Below are positions 1-10,197 of a stretch of DNA of 64,000 bases, piece by piece. The DNA lies in contig JADKJB010000016.1 of NCBI GenBank assembly GCA_016722525.1, forward strand, positions 1-64,000, in the 5' to 3' direction. The notes under the pieces were generated by a model. That model saw only the letters and a list, made by a program, of their open reading frames with translations, did not search any database and was not told the origin of the DNA. Made by a program: the position numbers and the translations under genes. The DNA comes from Bacteroidota bacterium. Its GTDB lineage: Bacteria; Bacteroidota; Bacteroidia; AKYH767-A; OLB10. How positions within the stretch are numbered: position 1 is the first letter of the stretch; every line of letters begins with the position of its first letter.

Positions 1-347
1 TACAGATGCATGGTTACCGATGCAAATCTGTGTTCTAATTTTTCAAATGGATTGTTTGTGAGTGTGCCGTGCTTAACACCTGGAGATCCTATTGAAAAAG
101 TCACCAATGAAAAGTTGGAAATCGAACTGTATCCCAATCCTTCCTCCGGCATTTTCAATATTGAATTACCTGAAGAGCAAAAAAAACTATTCCGTTTTTG
201 CGTCACGGATTTACTGGGTAAAGTTTTGATTGAAGAAACATCGGAAAACAATAAGCTTCTGATTAATTTATATGCCTTCCCGGAAGGAATTTATTTAATC
301 AAAATCAATGATGGCGTAAAAGTGATGTGTTGAAATTGGTGATATGA
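1..347 (+). CDS. C-terminal end of a secreted T9SS substrate (type A sorting domain)
   Basis: The frame is already open at base 1, so the gene begins before the window. The visible part starts with an Ig/PKD-like end (CMVTDANLCSNFS) followed by a typical Por secretion sorting domain: YPNPSSGIFNIEL, then LLGKVLIEE, then FPEGIYLIKINDG. The in-frame stop comes at 331-333, but shifting frame after about base 326 gives V-L-K-L-V-I and a stop at 345-347, the usual ending of this domain, so one base is probably missing. Proteins of this kind are exported to the periplasm, carried across the outer membrane by T9SS, and either released or anchored to the cell surface. The function of the missing N-terminal part cannot be told. 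Confidence 0.8.
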
Positions 348-351
348 TTGA

Positions 352-1545
352 TTGAAAGAACTAAATCTCATCCCTAATAAAATCCCTCCCAGTGATCTCT
401 GTACCTTAGTACCTCCGTATTTTTTCGCCACGATAGTATTTAAGCCATTGAGTGGAGGGTCTAATTACAACGGAGGTACAGAGACACGAAAGGTACACGG
501 AATTTTTAAAGAAAGAACTAAATCTCATCCTGAATAAAATCCCTCTGTGATCCTCTGTAGCTTAGTACCTCCGTATTATTTTTCACCACGAAAGTATTTA
601 AGCCCATTGAGTGGAGGGTCTAATTACAACGGAGGTACAGAGACACGAAAGTACACGGAGAGTTTTTAAGAAAAGAACAAATCTCATCCCGAATAAAATC
701 CCTCTGTGATCCTCTGTACCTTAGTACCTCCGTGTTATTTTTTCACCACGAAAGTATTTAAGCCATTGAGTGGAGGGTCTAATTACAACGGAGGTACAGA
801 GAAACGAAGGAATACGGAGAGTTCTAGGTTAAAGAACTAAATCTCATCCCTAATAAAATCCCTCTGTGATCCTCTGTACCTTAGTACCTCTGTGTTTTTT
901 TTTTCGACGATAGTATTTAAGCCATTGAGTGGAGGGTCTAATTACAACGGAGGTACAGAGACACGAAGGTACACGGAGAGTTCTAAGTTAAAGAACTAAA
1001 TCTCATCCCGAATAAAATCCCTCTGTGATCTCTCAAGCTTAGTACCTCCGTATTATTTTTCACCACGAAAGTATTTAAGCCATTGAGTGGAGGGTCTAAT
1101 TACAACGGAGGTACAGAGAGACACGAAAGGCACAGGAGAGTTTTAAGAAAAGAACAAATCTCATCCCGAATAAAATCCCTCTGTGATCCTCTGTAGCTTA
1201 GTACCTCTGTGTTATTTTTTCACCACGAAAGTATTTAAGCCATTGAGTGGAGGGTCTAATTACAACGGAGGTACAGAGACACGAAGGTACACGGAGAGTT
1301 TTAAGAAACGAACAAATCTCATCCCGAATAAAATCCCTCTGTGATCCTCTGTACCTTAGTACCTCCGTGTTTTTTTTTCTACGAAAGTATTTAAGCCATT
1401 GAGTGGAGGGTCCAAATTACAACGGAGGTACAGAGAAACGAAGGAATACGGAGAGTTCTAGGTTAAAGAACAAATCTCATCCTGAATAAAATCCCTCTGT
1501 GATCCTCTGCAGCTTAGTACCTCTGTGTTTTTTTTCGCCACTACA
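352..1545. repeat. Tandem array of a ~159-bp self-complementary repeat, 7 full copies plus 1 partial
   Basis: The phrase gccattgagtggagggtc recurs at about 444, 602, 762, 921, 1079, 1239 and 1395, giving a period of 156-160 bp. Each unit also carries aaatctcatcc..aataaaatcc, a left arm ctctgtaccttagtacctcc and a right arm cggaggtacagagacacg. The arms are partly complementary, so each unit can fold into a hairpin or cruciform. Copies differ by scattered substitutions and small indels. An eighth unit stops before the gccattg segment, near 1545. The array fills the gap between the 3' ends of two convergent genes (T9SS protein and rho). Any open frames inside are by-products of the repeat. Confidence 0.93.
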
Positions 1546-1587
1546 AGATAGCCACTAACTCACTAACTCACTCGCTCCTCTTAAGAA

Positions 1588-3279
1588 TTAACTATTCATC
1601 GACACCAAAAACTCCTCATTCGATTTTGTTCCACGCATTCTGTCGAGTAGGAATTCCATAGCCTCCATCGGATTCATATCCGCAAGGTGATTTCGCATGA
1701 TCCACATTTTCTGAAGCATCTCTTTGTCAAGTAATAAATCTTCACGACGTGTTGAGGATGCAACAAGATCAATGGCAGGATAAACGCGTTTATTAGAAAG
1801 CTTACGATCAAGTTGCAATTCCATATTACCGGTTCCTTTGAACTCCTCAAAAATAACTTCGTCCATTTTAGAACCTGTATCGATCAATGCTGTTGCAATG
1901 ATTGTAAGTGATCCACCATTTTCAATTTTACGGGCGGCTCCAAAAAAACGTTTTGGTTTGTGAAGTGCATTTGCATCAACTCCACCTGAAAGAATTTTTC
2001 CTGATGCAGGAGCAACAGTGTTATAGGCACGGGCTAATCGGGTGATAGAATCAAGCAGAATAACTACATCATGACCACATTCAACCATTCTCTTTGCTTT
2101 TTCGAGAACGATATTAGCGATTTTAACATGTCGTTCAGCAGGTTCATCAAAAGTTGATGAAACTACCTCTGCACGCACATTTCTGGCCATATCTGTAACC
2201 TCTTCAGGACGCTCATCAATTAATAAAATGATCAGATATACTTCAGGGTGACTTGCCGCAATCGCATTGGCTACCTCTTTTAACAGAACAGTTTTACCTG
2301 TTTTAGGCTGAGCAACAATAAGTGCTCTTTGACCTTTTCCAATAGGAGTGAACATGTCCATTACCCGAGCTGAGTAGCTGGCATTATCACCTGCAAGTCT
2401 TAGCTTTTCAAAAGGAAATAGGGGAGTAAGATGTTCGAAAGGAACCCGATCACGCACGACTGCAGGTTCTTGTCCGTTTATTAAATCAACTTTTACTAAA
2501 GGAAAGTATTTCTCACCCTCTTTTGGAGGTCTTACCGTTCCCTTTACGGTATCGCCTGTTCTGAGTCCGAATAATTTAATCTGTGATTGAGAAACATAAA
2601 TATCATCAGGAGATGCCAGATAATTGTAATCGGAAGATCTTAAAAAGCCATAACCTTCCATCATCAATTCTAGAACACCTTCACTGTTGATAATTCCATC
2701 AAAATCGTAAACAGGCTCAGCTATTTTTCTTTCTCTTGAAGCTGAATCACGAGGTGAAACAGGTTCTCTATTATAATTAGGTTCGTTTTTAGGAGCAACT
2801 TCAAAATTTGAATTTGATGGCGTTGCTGACTTTGGAGTATGAGTAGGTTGACTAACCGGAACTTGTTTGGGAGCTGGAGCTTCCATCATGGACTGCATGG
2901 CAATTGGCTCCTGAAATAATTCAGGACTTCCATCAGGGGCCCCGTTCGGACGAGGGGGCGGAATACGCCGACGCTTAGGTCTGCCATCTGCACCGTCACC
3001 GGAGTCGGAATTGTTCTCTTCATTAGTTTTTTCAACTGGCTTTTCAGCTACTTTTTCTGAATGCTTTGGTGCAGCTTTTTCCAACTTTACGGCAGCAGGA
3101 GGAACTACAAAATCGTTGCTTTTTTCAACAACTATTTCGGGGTTTAATGCTTGATGGTCAAGAATTTTATAAATTAAATCCTGTTTTTTAAGACCATCAA
3201 CACCAACAATGCTTAATTTTTTAGCTATTTCCTTAAGCTCAGGAAGTAACTTTTCATTCAATGAAATAATATCGTACAT
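1588..3279 (-). CDS. rho: Transcription termination factor Rho
   Basis: Hexameric RNA-dependent ATPase/translocase that ends transcription of untranslated RNA in the cytoplasm. The 563-residue protein has a Rho_N (SAP-like) segment at about 1-48. A low-complexity, Pro/Lys/Glu-rich insertion follows at about 50-195 and is typical of Bacteroidota Rho; it contains a basic patch PKRRRIPPPRP. The cold-shock-like RNA-binding domain lies at about 200-275 (GYGFLRS near 209). In the ATPase domain, Walker A is AQPKTGKT (about 323-330), Walker B is VVILLD (about 405-410), the Q-loop is in SGKILSGGVD, and the R-loop region is LIDTGSKMDEVIFEEFKGTG. The frame is intact and the start MYDIISLNEK is convincing. 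It lies divergent to the DUF4293 gene. Confidence 0.97.
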   Translation of the reverse strand: MYDIISLNEKLLPELKEIAKKLSIVGVDGLKKQDLIYKILDHQALNPEIVVEKSNDFVVPPAAVKLEKAAPKHSEKVAEKPVEKTNEENNSDSGDGADGRPKRRRIPPPRPNGAPDGSPELFQEPIAMQSMMEAPAPKQVPVSQPTHTPKSATPSNSNFEVAPKNEPNYNREPVSPRDSASRERKIAEPVYDFDGIINSEGVLELMMEGYGFLRSSDYNYLASPDDIYVSQSQIKLFGLRTGDTVKGTVRPPKEGEKYFPLVKVDLINGQEPAVVRDRVPFEHLTPLFPFEKLRLAGDNASYSARVMDMFTPIGKGQRALIVAQPKTGKTVLLKEVANAIAASHPEVYLIILLIDERPEEVTDMARNVRAEVVSSTFDEPAERHVKIANIVLEKAKRMVECGHDVVILLDSITRLARAYNTVAPASGKILSGGVDANALHKPKRFFGAARKIENGGSLTIIATALIDTGSKMDEVIFEEFKGTGNMELQLDRKLSNKRVYPAIDLVASSTRREDLLLDKEMLQKMWIMRNHLADMNPMEAMEFLLDRMRGTKSNEEFLVSMNS

Positions 3280-3736
3280 GAAAATATGTTATTGGTTTTT
3301 TGAAGTTGTATGCTTTGTATTTCCTCAAACAGGAAACAAAAATGATGTTTAAATATCCAATTGTAAATTAATAATTAGGATGGAATAGGAGCATTTCGAT
3401 TGTTTAAAAAGTACTGAAAGGAAAAACTGTTTTCAGTATTGACAATTTATAACTCTGCAATGTTAGGAGTTAAACTTTATATCTCCAAATATTATTGTGA
3501 ATTTCTACTGATTTTAACGCATTTTAAGCGAAATTGTTTCAAAACCCCACTTTTTTTACCTCTTTTAACTTTTGATTGTACTTTGAACCTCTGATTTAAA
3601 GAAAAATTGTTGCCTTTAACTTGTTTATTTCATTTCAAAATGGGTCAACTTGAAGTTTTAAATCACTCCTACTGATAGCTTGTTTGCAACCATTTACTGA
3701 TCAAAGTATAATCCTTAACTTACTTCTTATTTTAAC
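3280..3736. other. AT-rich divergent intergenic region between rho and the DUF4293 gene
   Basis: These 457 bases separate two divergent genes and must hold both promoters. Near 3588 there is gtactttgaa, one base short of the Bacteroidota -7 consensus, but no full TAnnTTTG element was found for either gene. No open frame, hairpin terminator or repeat is evident. The long distance to rho would fit a regulated leader (Rho often autoregulates), but nothing in the sequence proves that. Confidence 0.5.
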
Positions 3737-4213
3737 ATGATTCAACGTATCCAAACTCTATTTCTAATAGGTGTTGCTGCTATATCTATTATGCTATTTT
3801 TCTTCCCTTTCAGTGAAAAAGTAGTTCCAGATCCTCCATCTGCTACGGAAATCAAATTGGTATTAAAAGTAGATAAAATCGTCATGGAAAAGGCTGGTGT
3901 TGTTGAAACTGTTGAGGCCAACTATCCTTTAATGGTACTTAACATCCTCATTTTAATTGCCGCCTTATTTATCATTTTTCAATATAAAAACCGAATTGCC
4001 CAGATAAGGTTGTGTATGTTTACTACATTGTTAACTACAGTAATGCTGGTGGTGATCTTTTATTTCTCGGAAAGAATGGGAAAAGCTGACATTAAAGCGC
4101 ATTATCTTGAAGGAGTTTATCTTGTTGCCGTACAAGTTTTCCTGATTCTTGCTGCACGAAAATTCATCCGTAAAGATGAAATGATGGTTAGAGCAGCAGA
4201 CAGAATCCGTTAA
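3737..4213 (+). CDS. DUF4293 family membrane protein
   Basis: A 158-residue integral membrane protein with four hydrophobic segments: about 5-25, 66-83, 93-110 and 125-140. It starts MIQRIQTLFL and ends in a basic tail with RAADRIR, both hallmarks of the DUF4293 family. That family is found in Bacteroidota, and I recall it often being next to rho, as here. Its biochemical role is unknown. It stands alone on the plus strand, divergent from rho and convergent with the minus-strand phosphodiesterase at 4243-4740. Confidence 0.85.
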   Translation: MIQRIQTLFLIGVAAISIMLFFFPFSEKVVPDPPSATEIKLVLKVDKIVMEKAGVVETVEANYPLMVLNILILIAALFIIFQYKNRIAQIRLCMFTTLLTTVMLVVIFYFSERMGKADIKAHYLEGVYLVAVQVFLILAARKFIRKDEMMVRAADRIR

Positions 4214-4242
4214 ATGGAATTGCAACAATTAGCCATTCAAAA

Positions 4243-4740
4243 CTACCTTTTTCCTAATTCTATGACATCAAGGTTTTTCACTTTCCCTTCTGCAATTTCC
4301 ATTCGTATCATGGTTCTAAACTGATGAAAACCACTTTTTCCGGCCGCACCGGGGTTTAAACAAAGCATATTGTTAAAAGAGGGATCACGGCTAACTTTCA
4401 AAATATGTGAGTGTCCGCAAATAAAAATATCAGGCTTTAAAGTTCTAATTTTTTCCAGAATAGGGGCAGGGTATTTTCCGTAGGAACTGCCAATATGAAC
4501 TATTAATACCTTCAGGCCTTGAACTTCAAAAAAATTTACCTCTGGATGTACTTTCCTTAATTCCTGGCCATCTATATTGCCATAGACTCCTCTTAATGTA
4601 TTTGCTGCCGCTAATGTATCGGAAACCAGTATGTTTCCAAAATCTCCTGAATGCCAAATTTCATTTGCTTCCCGGGCATAATTGAGTATGGAAGCATCAA
4701 GGTGGCTATGCGTATCGGATAATAGAAGGATCTTCAACAA
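4243..4740 (-). CDS. YfcE/MJ0936-type metallophosphoesterase
   Basis: A 165-residue cytosolic phosphodiesterase of the calcineurin-like superfamily. Metal-ligand motifs are in the expected order: DTHSH near residue 9, SGDFG near 31, GNIDG near 54 and CGHSH near 107, with a final NPGA near 128. Family members hydrolyse phosphodiester model substrates with Mn2+; the natural substrate is unknown. It begins 8 bases after batE and is probably the last gene of the Bat operon transcript. Confidence 0.88.
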   Translation of the reverse strand: MLKILLLSDTHSHLDASILNYAREANEIWHSGDFGNILVSDTLAAANTLRGVYGNIDGQELRKVHPEVNFFEVQGLKVLIVHIGSSYGKYPAPILEKIRTLKPDIFICGHSHILKVSRDPSFNNMLCLNPGAAGKSGFHQFRTMIRMEIAEGKVKNLDVIELGKR

Positions 4741-4748
4741 AATCCTTA

Positions 4749-5537
4749 TTAAATTATTTCAATAGAATTAGCTACCACCCACCCCTCACTACCGTTGGCT
4801 ATTCGTATTTTCTTCCAACCCTTGAGTTCATCCAAAACTTCTATACGAGTTCCTGAATGCAGCATAAAAAGGTTGGAACTCTTATCATCAGGAGAACTTT
4901 TCACATACACACTTTCAGTAAATATAATTGCTGCCCGATGATCGTTTAAATGTTTCTTTTGCTGATAAACCAAAAACCAGGTAAAAAATGCCACGGTAAG
5001 TACCAAAAGAGTTGAAAAAAACATCACTTTACGGATGAACACTCTTCCTGAAAACAGATATATTGCCGCTAAACCTAATGCCATCCAAAGAAAAATTACT
5101 ACAAGTATTGCACGGCTGCTTACAGAACCCTCATTGACATAATTTACCCACCATCGCTCATAAAACACTTGCGGAACAGGTTCTATTTTATCAATCGTAT
5201 TCAGATTTGCCATTCTAAGATTATACTGTATATCCGGATCAGATGGCTTTAATCTTTGTGCCCGTTCAAGATTAAGAATGGCTGAGGCTATGTTGCCAGC
5301 TTTATAGTACGAATTACCTAAATTGTAATACACTTCAGCGGAAACCTTTTTAGAAGCAATTAATTTTTCATAGGTTTCAGCTGCTTTTTCATACGACTGA
5401 TCCATGTAGTATTTATTTGCCTGGTTGAAAAGTTCTAACTCAGTAGCACTATAAGAAGCTGTTGTCATCAATACCGCTAAAAACAGCATTAAAAAAGATG
5501 AACAGGTAAGGTTCTTAAGCTTTGATTTCATCTTCAA
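4749..5537 (-). CDS. batE: BatE: TPR and SH3b-domain protein of the Bat operon
   Basis: A 262-residue envelope protein. It has an N-terminal signal sequence (about 8-30), two or three TPR units (about 35-115, including EVYYNLGNSYYKAG), two transmembrane helices (about 140-165 and 170-192) and a C-terminal SH3b-like domain (about 205-260, ending EGWVVANSIEII). This layout matches BatE, the last Bat protein of Bacteroidota, linked to aerotolerance and envelope stress. Its start lies inside the end of batD (23-base overlap), which suggests translational coupling. The frame is intact. Confidence 0.88.
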   Translation of the reverse strand: MKMKSKLKNLTCSSFLMLFLAVLMTTASYSATELELFNQANKYYMDQSYEKAAETYEKLIASKKVSAEVYYNLGNSYYKAGNIASAILNLERAQRLKPSDPDIQYNLRMANLNTIDKIEPVPQVFYERWWVNYVNEGSVSSRAILVVIFLWMALGLAAIYLFSGRVFIRKVMFFSTLLVLTVAFFTWFLVYQQKKHLNDHRAAIIFTESVYVKSSPDDKSSNLFMLHSGTRIEVLDELKGWKKIRIANGSEGWVVANSIEII

Positions 5538-7356
5538 TTTTTGTAATTAAATTAACCGTTTCCTGATATACCTGTTCAGCGCTTCTGCCACTATCCATTC
5601 TGGCAAATCTGGCATATTCGCATTGATCTAAAGTTGAAACAAATGAATCGATAGTACCTGAAGAAACACTGGCATTTTTCAATGCCTCCACTGCCGACTC
5701 TTTAGTCAGCATAGAGATGGGCAATTTAAGTTTGTCACTCATGTATAACCATATGGCTTTTCCAGCCTCATCATAAAAACCAATTTGATTTCCTGACTTC
5801 AATAAATTATTAGCAGTATCAAGACGTTTCCTTGCCATTTTGGTGGCTTTTCGACTTTTTACCAGAGCCAAATCAGAATTGAGCGCAAGGTGCTTTTTTC
5901 TGTAGTTGATTAAAAAAACAAGACCGGCAAAAGGAACTAAAGAAAGTATCCAAAACCATACTGATCCATAAAAATTATCAGCTGAAGTTACAAATTCAGG
6001 AACCTGGGTTTTAATAAATCTTATATCTCTGCCCAAAATCTGAAAATCAGATTTCCCCATGGTTGTTGCAGAGCCTCCATCAGCACCACGTTCAACATTC
6101 AAATTGTAAACCGGCGTTTTTAACGTGACGTAACTTTTTTTCTCCAGGTCAAAATAAGTAAACGCTACCGGGCCGAATTCAAATTGCCCTTGATGTCGGG
6201 GAATCAGCAAATATTCAAAATTCGGGATCCTGAAGCTCCCTTTTCATTCACATTAATGTTATCTGAAATTTTGGGGTCGTACTTTTCAATATCGGGAGAT
6301 AATTCTAATTCAGGCGCTTCAACCAGTTTAATATTTCCTTTCCCGGTTAATTTCAATCGCAATGCAACTGCATCATTTTCCTTTAATTTTGTTTTATCTA
6401 TTGAACCTTCAAAATTAAATTTGCCAACAGCCCCATTAAATGATTCAGGCGCTCCAGCGGGCAATTCCTTCACAGTTATTTTAACAGGTTCACTTTTAAC
6501 AGCAAACTTCACATCCCTGATACCACCTGAACTAAAAAAGGGATCATTGAAAAAGGGATCGTTGAAAATGTCGAATGGGCTTCCACTCTTATTCCGTTTA
6601 ACCTGAATCCTTGCAATGCATTCGCCTTCCATAGGCTCCAGATTTAAAACTCCACTTTTTTGAGGAAACAGCACTACTTTTTTTATTTCACCCACCTGGA
6701 AATTCACTCCATTTACGGTCTCATTTGACAAGGTTAGCTGAGCAGGCATTTGCATATCCTGACTCCAGAATCCGTTGAATGCAGGAACTTTGTTGATACT
6801 GTAATTAACTACTTGAACATTTGTATACAGTTTGTAGGTAGCTACAATTGCTTCTCCCCTGATAAACAGAATTCTTATCTACACTCACCCGGATAAAAAT
6901 GTTTTTAGTGGAAATATTTGTTTTATCATCTTGATTCTGTCCGCCGCCTTGAGCATTTTGACCACTGCCCTTTACCACAGTTACAGAAACCATATTCGAT
7001 AAGATAATTTTACCTCCTGATTCAATGGTAGCCGGTTCAATTTTAAAAGTTCCCTCTTTCTTTGGTTGCAAAATAAAACTGAAACTAATAGATTGCGACA
7101 TACTTCCATTCACAAACTGCATGCTTGTTGACTGATTCGGACCTGACAAAACTGAAAATTCAGTTAGGGAAGGCGTTTTAAAAGAAGTACCATTAGCATT
7201 TATGGTATAGGTCAACTGAATTTGCTCATTAAGTCCTACCTGACTCCTGTTTACTGAACCGGTGAATGTTTGAGCCACAGCACTAACTGAAAGTATTAAA
7301 AGCACCAATACATTCCGAAAAGTGCCTATCAATCTATAGTTGTTACTGACTTTCAT
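5515..7356 (-). CDS. batD: BatD: oxygen-tolerance membrane protein (two frameshifts)
   Basis: One gene read in three frames. The first part has a signal peptide (VLLILSVSAVAQTF) and Ig-like BatD repeats (about 30-180). Removing one C from the run at 6856-6859 continues the frame as QGEAIVATYKLYTNVQVV. Adding one A to the run at 6217-6220 restores FEYLLIPRHQGQFEFGPVAF. The C-terminal third has a transmembrane helix (WFWILSLVPFAGLVFLI) and a cytoplasmic alpha-helical tail. Full length is about 613 residues, normal for BatD. Both breaks sit in homopolymers, so sequencing error is the best explanation. BatD is thought to act with the VWA proteins BatA and BatB at the inner membrane. Confidence 0.87.
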
Positions 7357-7368
7357 AGCTGAATTTTG

Positions 7369-8086
7369 TTACCAGTCTTTTTCAATCCGAATCCTTTCAC
7401 CCTCTTTCTTAGATAATTTTTGCTGTAGGTTTTGTTCATCGTTGCGTAATGCTTTCAAGATACGTTCAGCATCTTCTTTCGATATTTTTTGTTGTTCTTT
7501 AGCTTGTTCCTTCTGCTGTTGTTTATCCTTTTGGTTTTTATCGTCTTTATTTTGTTTCTGATCTTTGTTTTGATCCTGTTTTTGATCTTGTTTTTGATCT
7601 TTATTTTTATCCTCTCCTGCTTTTGTTGTTGTTGCTGCTGCTGTTGCTGCTTTTTCAGCATAGTTTGCGCATAGGCCAGATTATATCGGGTATCGTTATC
7701 CTCAGGATTTAATTTAAGCGATTGCTTATAGGCATTGATACTTTCCTCAAATTTTTGTGCCTGCAAAAGTGAATTTCCCAGGTTGTGGTAGGTTTCAGAT
7801 TTTTCTTTGCGATCATCTGTTTTATCAGCTGATTGCTGATATTGCTGAATAGCTTCGTCGTATTTTTTCTGACGGTATAGAGCTCCACCAAGATTGTAAT
7901 TTCCGGGGTATGAATTCTGTTTTTTTCAATAGCTTTCCGGTATTCTGTTTCAGCATCACTATATTTTCCATGCTCATACTTATCATTACCCATTCGCACT
8001 TCCTTTCGTTCCTGTTGCGCAAATAAGGACGAGGATGCTAAAATAAGCAACGAATTAACTGCAACTATTTTGAAACTTATTCTCAT
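7369..8086 (-). CDS. batC: BatC: TPR protein with Gln/Lys/Asp-rich tail (two frameshifts)
   Basis: Signal peptide (SLLILASSSLFAQQ) followed by three TPR units: KYEHGKYSDAETEYRKAIEK, then after a frame correction NLGGALYRQKKYDEA, then YHNLGNSLLQAQKFEE and NPEDNDTRYNLAYA. The tail is low complexity: a run of nine Gln, then repeated DQK/NKD units, ending RIRIEKDW at 7369. The frame is restored by one extra base in the T run at 7920-7926 and one in the T run at 7621-7624. The repaired length is about 239 residues. It lies between batB and batD, with 12 bases to batD. The charged, glutamine-rich tail is probably disordered. Confidence 0.85.
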
Positions 8087-8155
8087 TGAGATTTTGTAAT
8101 TCGAAATTAATAAACTTATTTGTTAACTTCAACAATCCACTTTTACCTGTAAAAT

Positions 8156-9197
8156 CTATTTTTTCTTTCTTTCTCCAAATAAATTCAATTTGGCTATAAA
8201 CTCACTCCTTCTTTCTGATATCACGAAATCAAGGAGTAAAAACAACAATACTACCGCTAAAAAGTATTGAAACTGGTCCTCATAGTCGGTAAATAATTTA
8301 GAAGCGAATTCTTTCTTCTCCATAGCATTAATTTCGCTCATAATCATTCCAGTCCCATCATCAGAATTTGAAGCCCTAACAAATTTTCCTTTCCCTGCAT
8401 CTGCTATTTGTTGCAACATGGTATCATCCAATTTTGTTATTACGGTTGTGCCGGATCTATCCTGCAGGAACCCACTTTTTGAATTTCCACGATAAACCGG
8501 AATTGGAGAACCTCCTGGTGAACCCATTCCAATGGTATGTACCACAATTCCTTTAGCGACTGCTCCCTTAGCTGCTTCTATGGCATCATCTTCATGATTT
8601 TCTCCATCTGTTATCACAATAATAGCACTATTGTGTTGAGCGGAATCACCAATAGAGGCAACTGATTTTTCAATAGCACTTCCAATAGCTGTTCCTGAGT
8701 AGGAACCATACTGGTATTTATGGTAGATAGAAATAACTTTGCAGCACCATAATCTGTAGTTATTGGCAATTGAACATATGCCTGGCCTGCGAATACAACA
8801 AGTCCAATTCTATCTCCTTGTAACTGATCAATTAATTTATAAATAGCTTGTTTGCTTCTTTCAAGTCGGTTGGGCCGGATGTCTTCTGCATTCATGCTAT
8901 TGGAAACATCTAGGGCAATCATCACATCTACACCCTGACGTTTAACTTCTTCCAGTTTTGTGCCTAATTGCGGTCGTGAAAGTGCAAAAACCAGAAAGCT
9001 GAATGCAAGCATCACCAATACAAACTTTAAATAGGGCTTGGAAGAAGAAACATTGAGTAAAAAGACGTCCAATAACTGGCATTTCACCGAATTTCAGCAA
9101 CGATCCTTTTTCCATCTTCTCAAAAAGATAAACAGGAAAAGGAATACAGGCAAAGCGCGTATAGGTAAAGGTACTCCGGGTTAGCGATCCTGAACAT
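8156..9197 (-). CDS. batB: BatB: VWA-domain membrane protein (several frameshifts)
   Basis: The inferred start MFRIANPEYLY is at 9197, 7 bases after the batA stop. An N-terminal hydrophobic segment follows, then a helix (FVLVMLAFSFLVFAL), then a von Willebrand A domain with a MIDAS-like motif DVSNSMNAEDI, GDRIGLVVFAG and, in the next frame, VITDGENHEDDA. A C-terminal helix (FLAVVLLFLLLDFVI) ends in RSEFIAKLNLFGERKKK. The reading frame breaks near 9140-9170, near 9100 and near 8695 (two Gs where three are expected). The repaired length is about 347 residues, as usual for BatB. VWA domains bind protein partners through a metal ion; here the likely partners are other Bat proteins. Confidence 0.85.
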
Positions 9198-9204
9198 AAT
9201 TCAA

Positions 9205-10197
9205 TTAGGGTAAGCTTCTCAATAAAGTAAAACGTAAAGTAACTTCAGCTATCAAGAATAGCAAAGCCCATAAGGCAAACGGAAAATATTCTTCCGTATA
9301 TCTTCTGAATTCTGTTACTTCTACTTTGGTTTTTTCCATTTTATCAATCTCAGCATAAATCTCTTTTAACTTACTATTATCGGTAGCTCTAAAATATTTT
9401 GCATCGGTAGCTTCTGAAATTTGTTGAAGAATGTCCTCATCAATCTGAACTTCTACATTTTGATATTGAATTCCAAAAGGAGTCTTGAAAGGGTAGGGGG
9501 CGGTGCCATTTCTTCCAACACCAATGGTATAAACTCGAATTCCAAATGTTTTGGCTATTTCGCCTGCTGTAACCGGAGCAATAGAACCAGAATTATTGAC
9601 TCCATCGGTTAATAAAATAATAACTTTACTTTTTGCTTTACTGTCTTTTATTCGTGCTATAGCCGTTGCCAGTCCCTCACCAAGTGCAGTTCCATCTTCT
9701 AATATCCCGCTTTTATTCTCCCATCAGGTTTGCAATACCGAATGATCACTGGTAATAGGGCATTGCGTGAAACTCTCTCCACTAAAAACTACCAGTCCGA
9801 TCAGATCGGTGGGCCGTCCTTCAATAAACTGGGAAGCAACCCGCTTAGAGGCTTCTATCCGGTTCGGACGTAAATCTTCAGCCAGCATACTACTCGAAAC
9901 ATCCATTGCCAAAACAATCGAAATACCTTCTGATGTCACATTGGTTCCCTTCGACGACGATCGTGGTCGTGCTAATGCTACGATGATAAGTGAAACTGCA
10001 AGAAATCTGCAAAGTAATGGCAGCCATCCAATACGTTGCCGAAAGGATGGAGTATAATTACTTAGTGCTGAAAAATCAGAAACGCGAATATCAGTTCTCC
10101 GTTTTGTTCTCAATTTCCAATGAGTAAAAATCATCAACGGAATCAATGCAAACAAGTAAAGAAAGCCAGGATTAGCAAATTCAATTCCTTGCATCAT
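9205..10197 (-). CDS. batA: BatA: VWA-domain membrane protein (frameshifts near 9715)
   Basis: Starts MMQGIEFANPGFLYLFALIP, with its ATG overlapping the stop of the upstream gene (ATGA). It has a BatA N-terminal helix, a second helix (LLCRFLAVSLIIVALA) and a VWA domain with DVSSSMLAEDL and LIGLVVFSG. After frame breaks near 9700-9725 it continues with ALGEGLATAIARIKDS, LLTDGVNNSG and a C-terminal helix before the tail TLRFTLLRSLP, stopping at 9205. The repaired length is about 331 residues. Paralogous to BatB and next to it, as is standard in Bacteroidota. Confidence 0.87.

Noticed and set aside
352..537. 61-codon open frame in the first repeat unit
   Set aside because: It lies wholly inside the tandem repeat, is not kept open in the other copies and has no protein-like pattern.
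352..1545. CRISPR array
   Set aside because: Units of ~159 bp are contiguous with no unique spacers, and no cas genes are present.
3588..3597. Promoter for the DUF4293 gene at gtactttgaa
   Set aside because: One base short of the -7 consensus and about 140 bases from the start codon.
4031..4228. Minus-strand frame opposite the DUF4293 gene
   Set aside because: Shadow of the DUF4293 coding sequence.
6184..6606. 140-codon plus-strand frame opposite batD
   Set aside because: Lies antisense to a clear BatD domain; no family character of its own.
7489..7674. Plus-strand frame rich in Leu, Phe, Ile and Cys
   Set aside because: It is the antisense of the Gln/Lys/Asp-rich BatC tail; the composition is a mirror effect.
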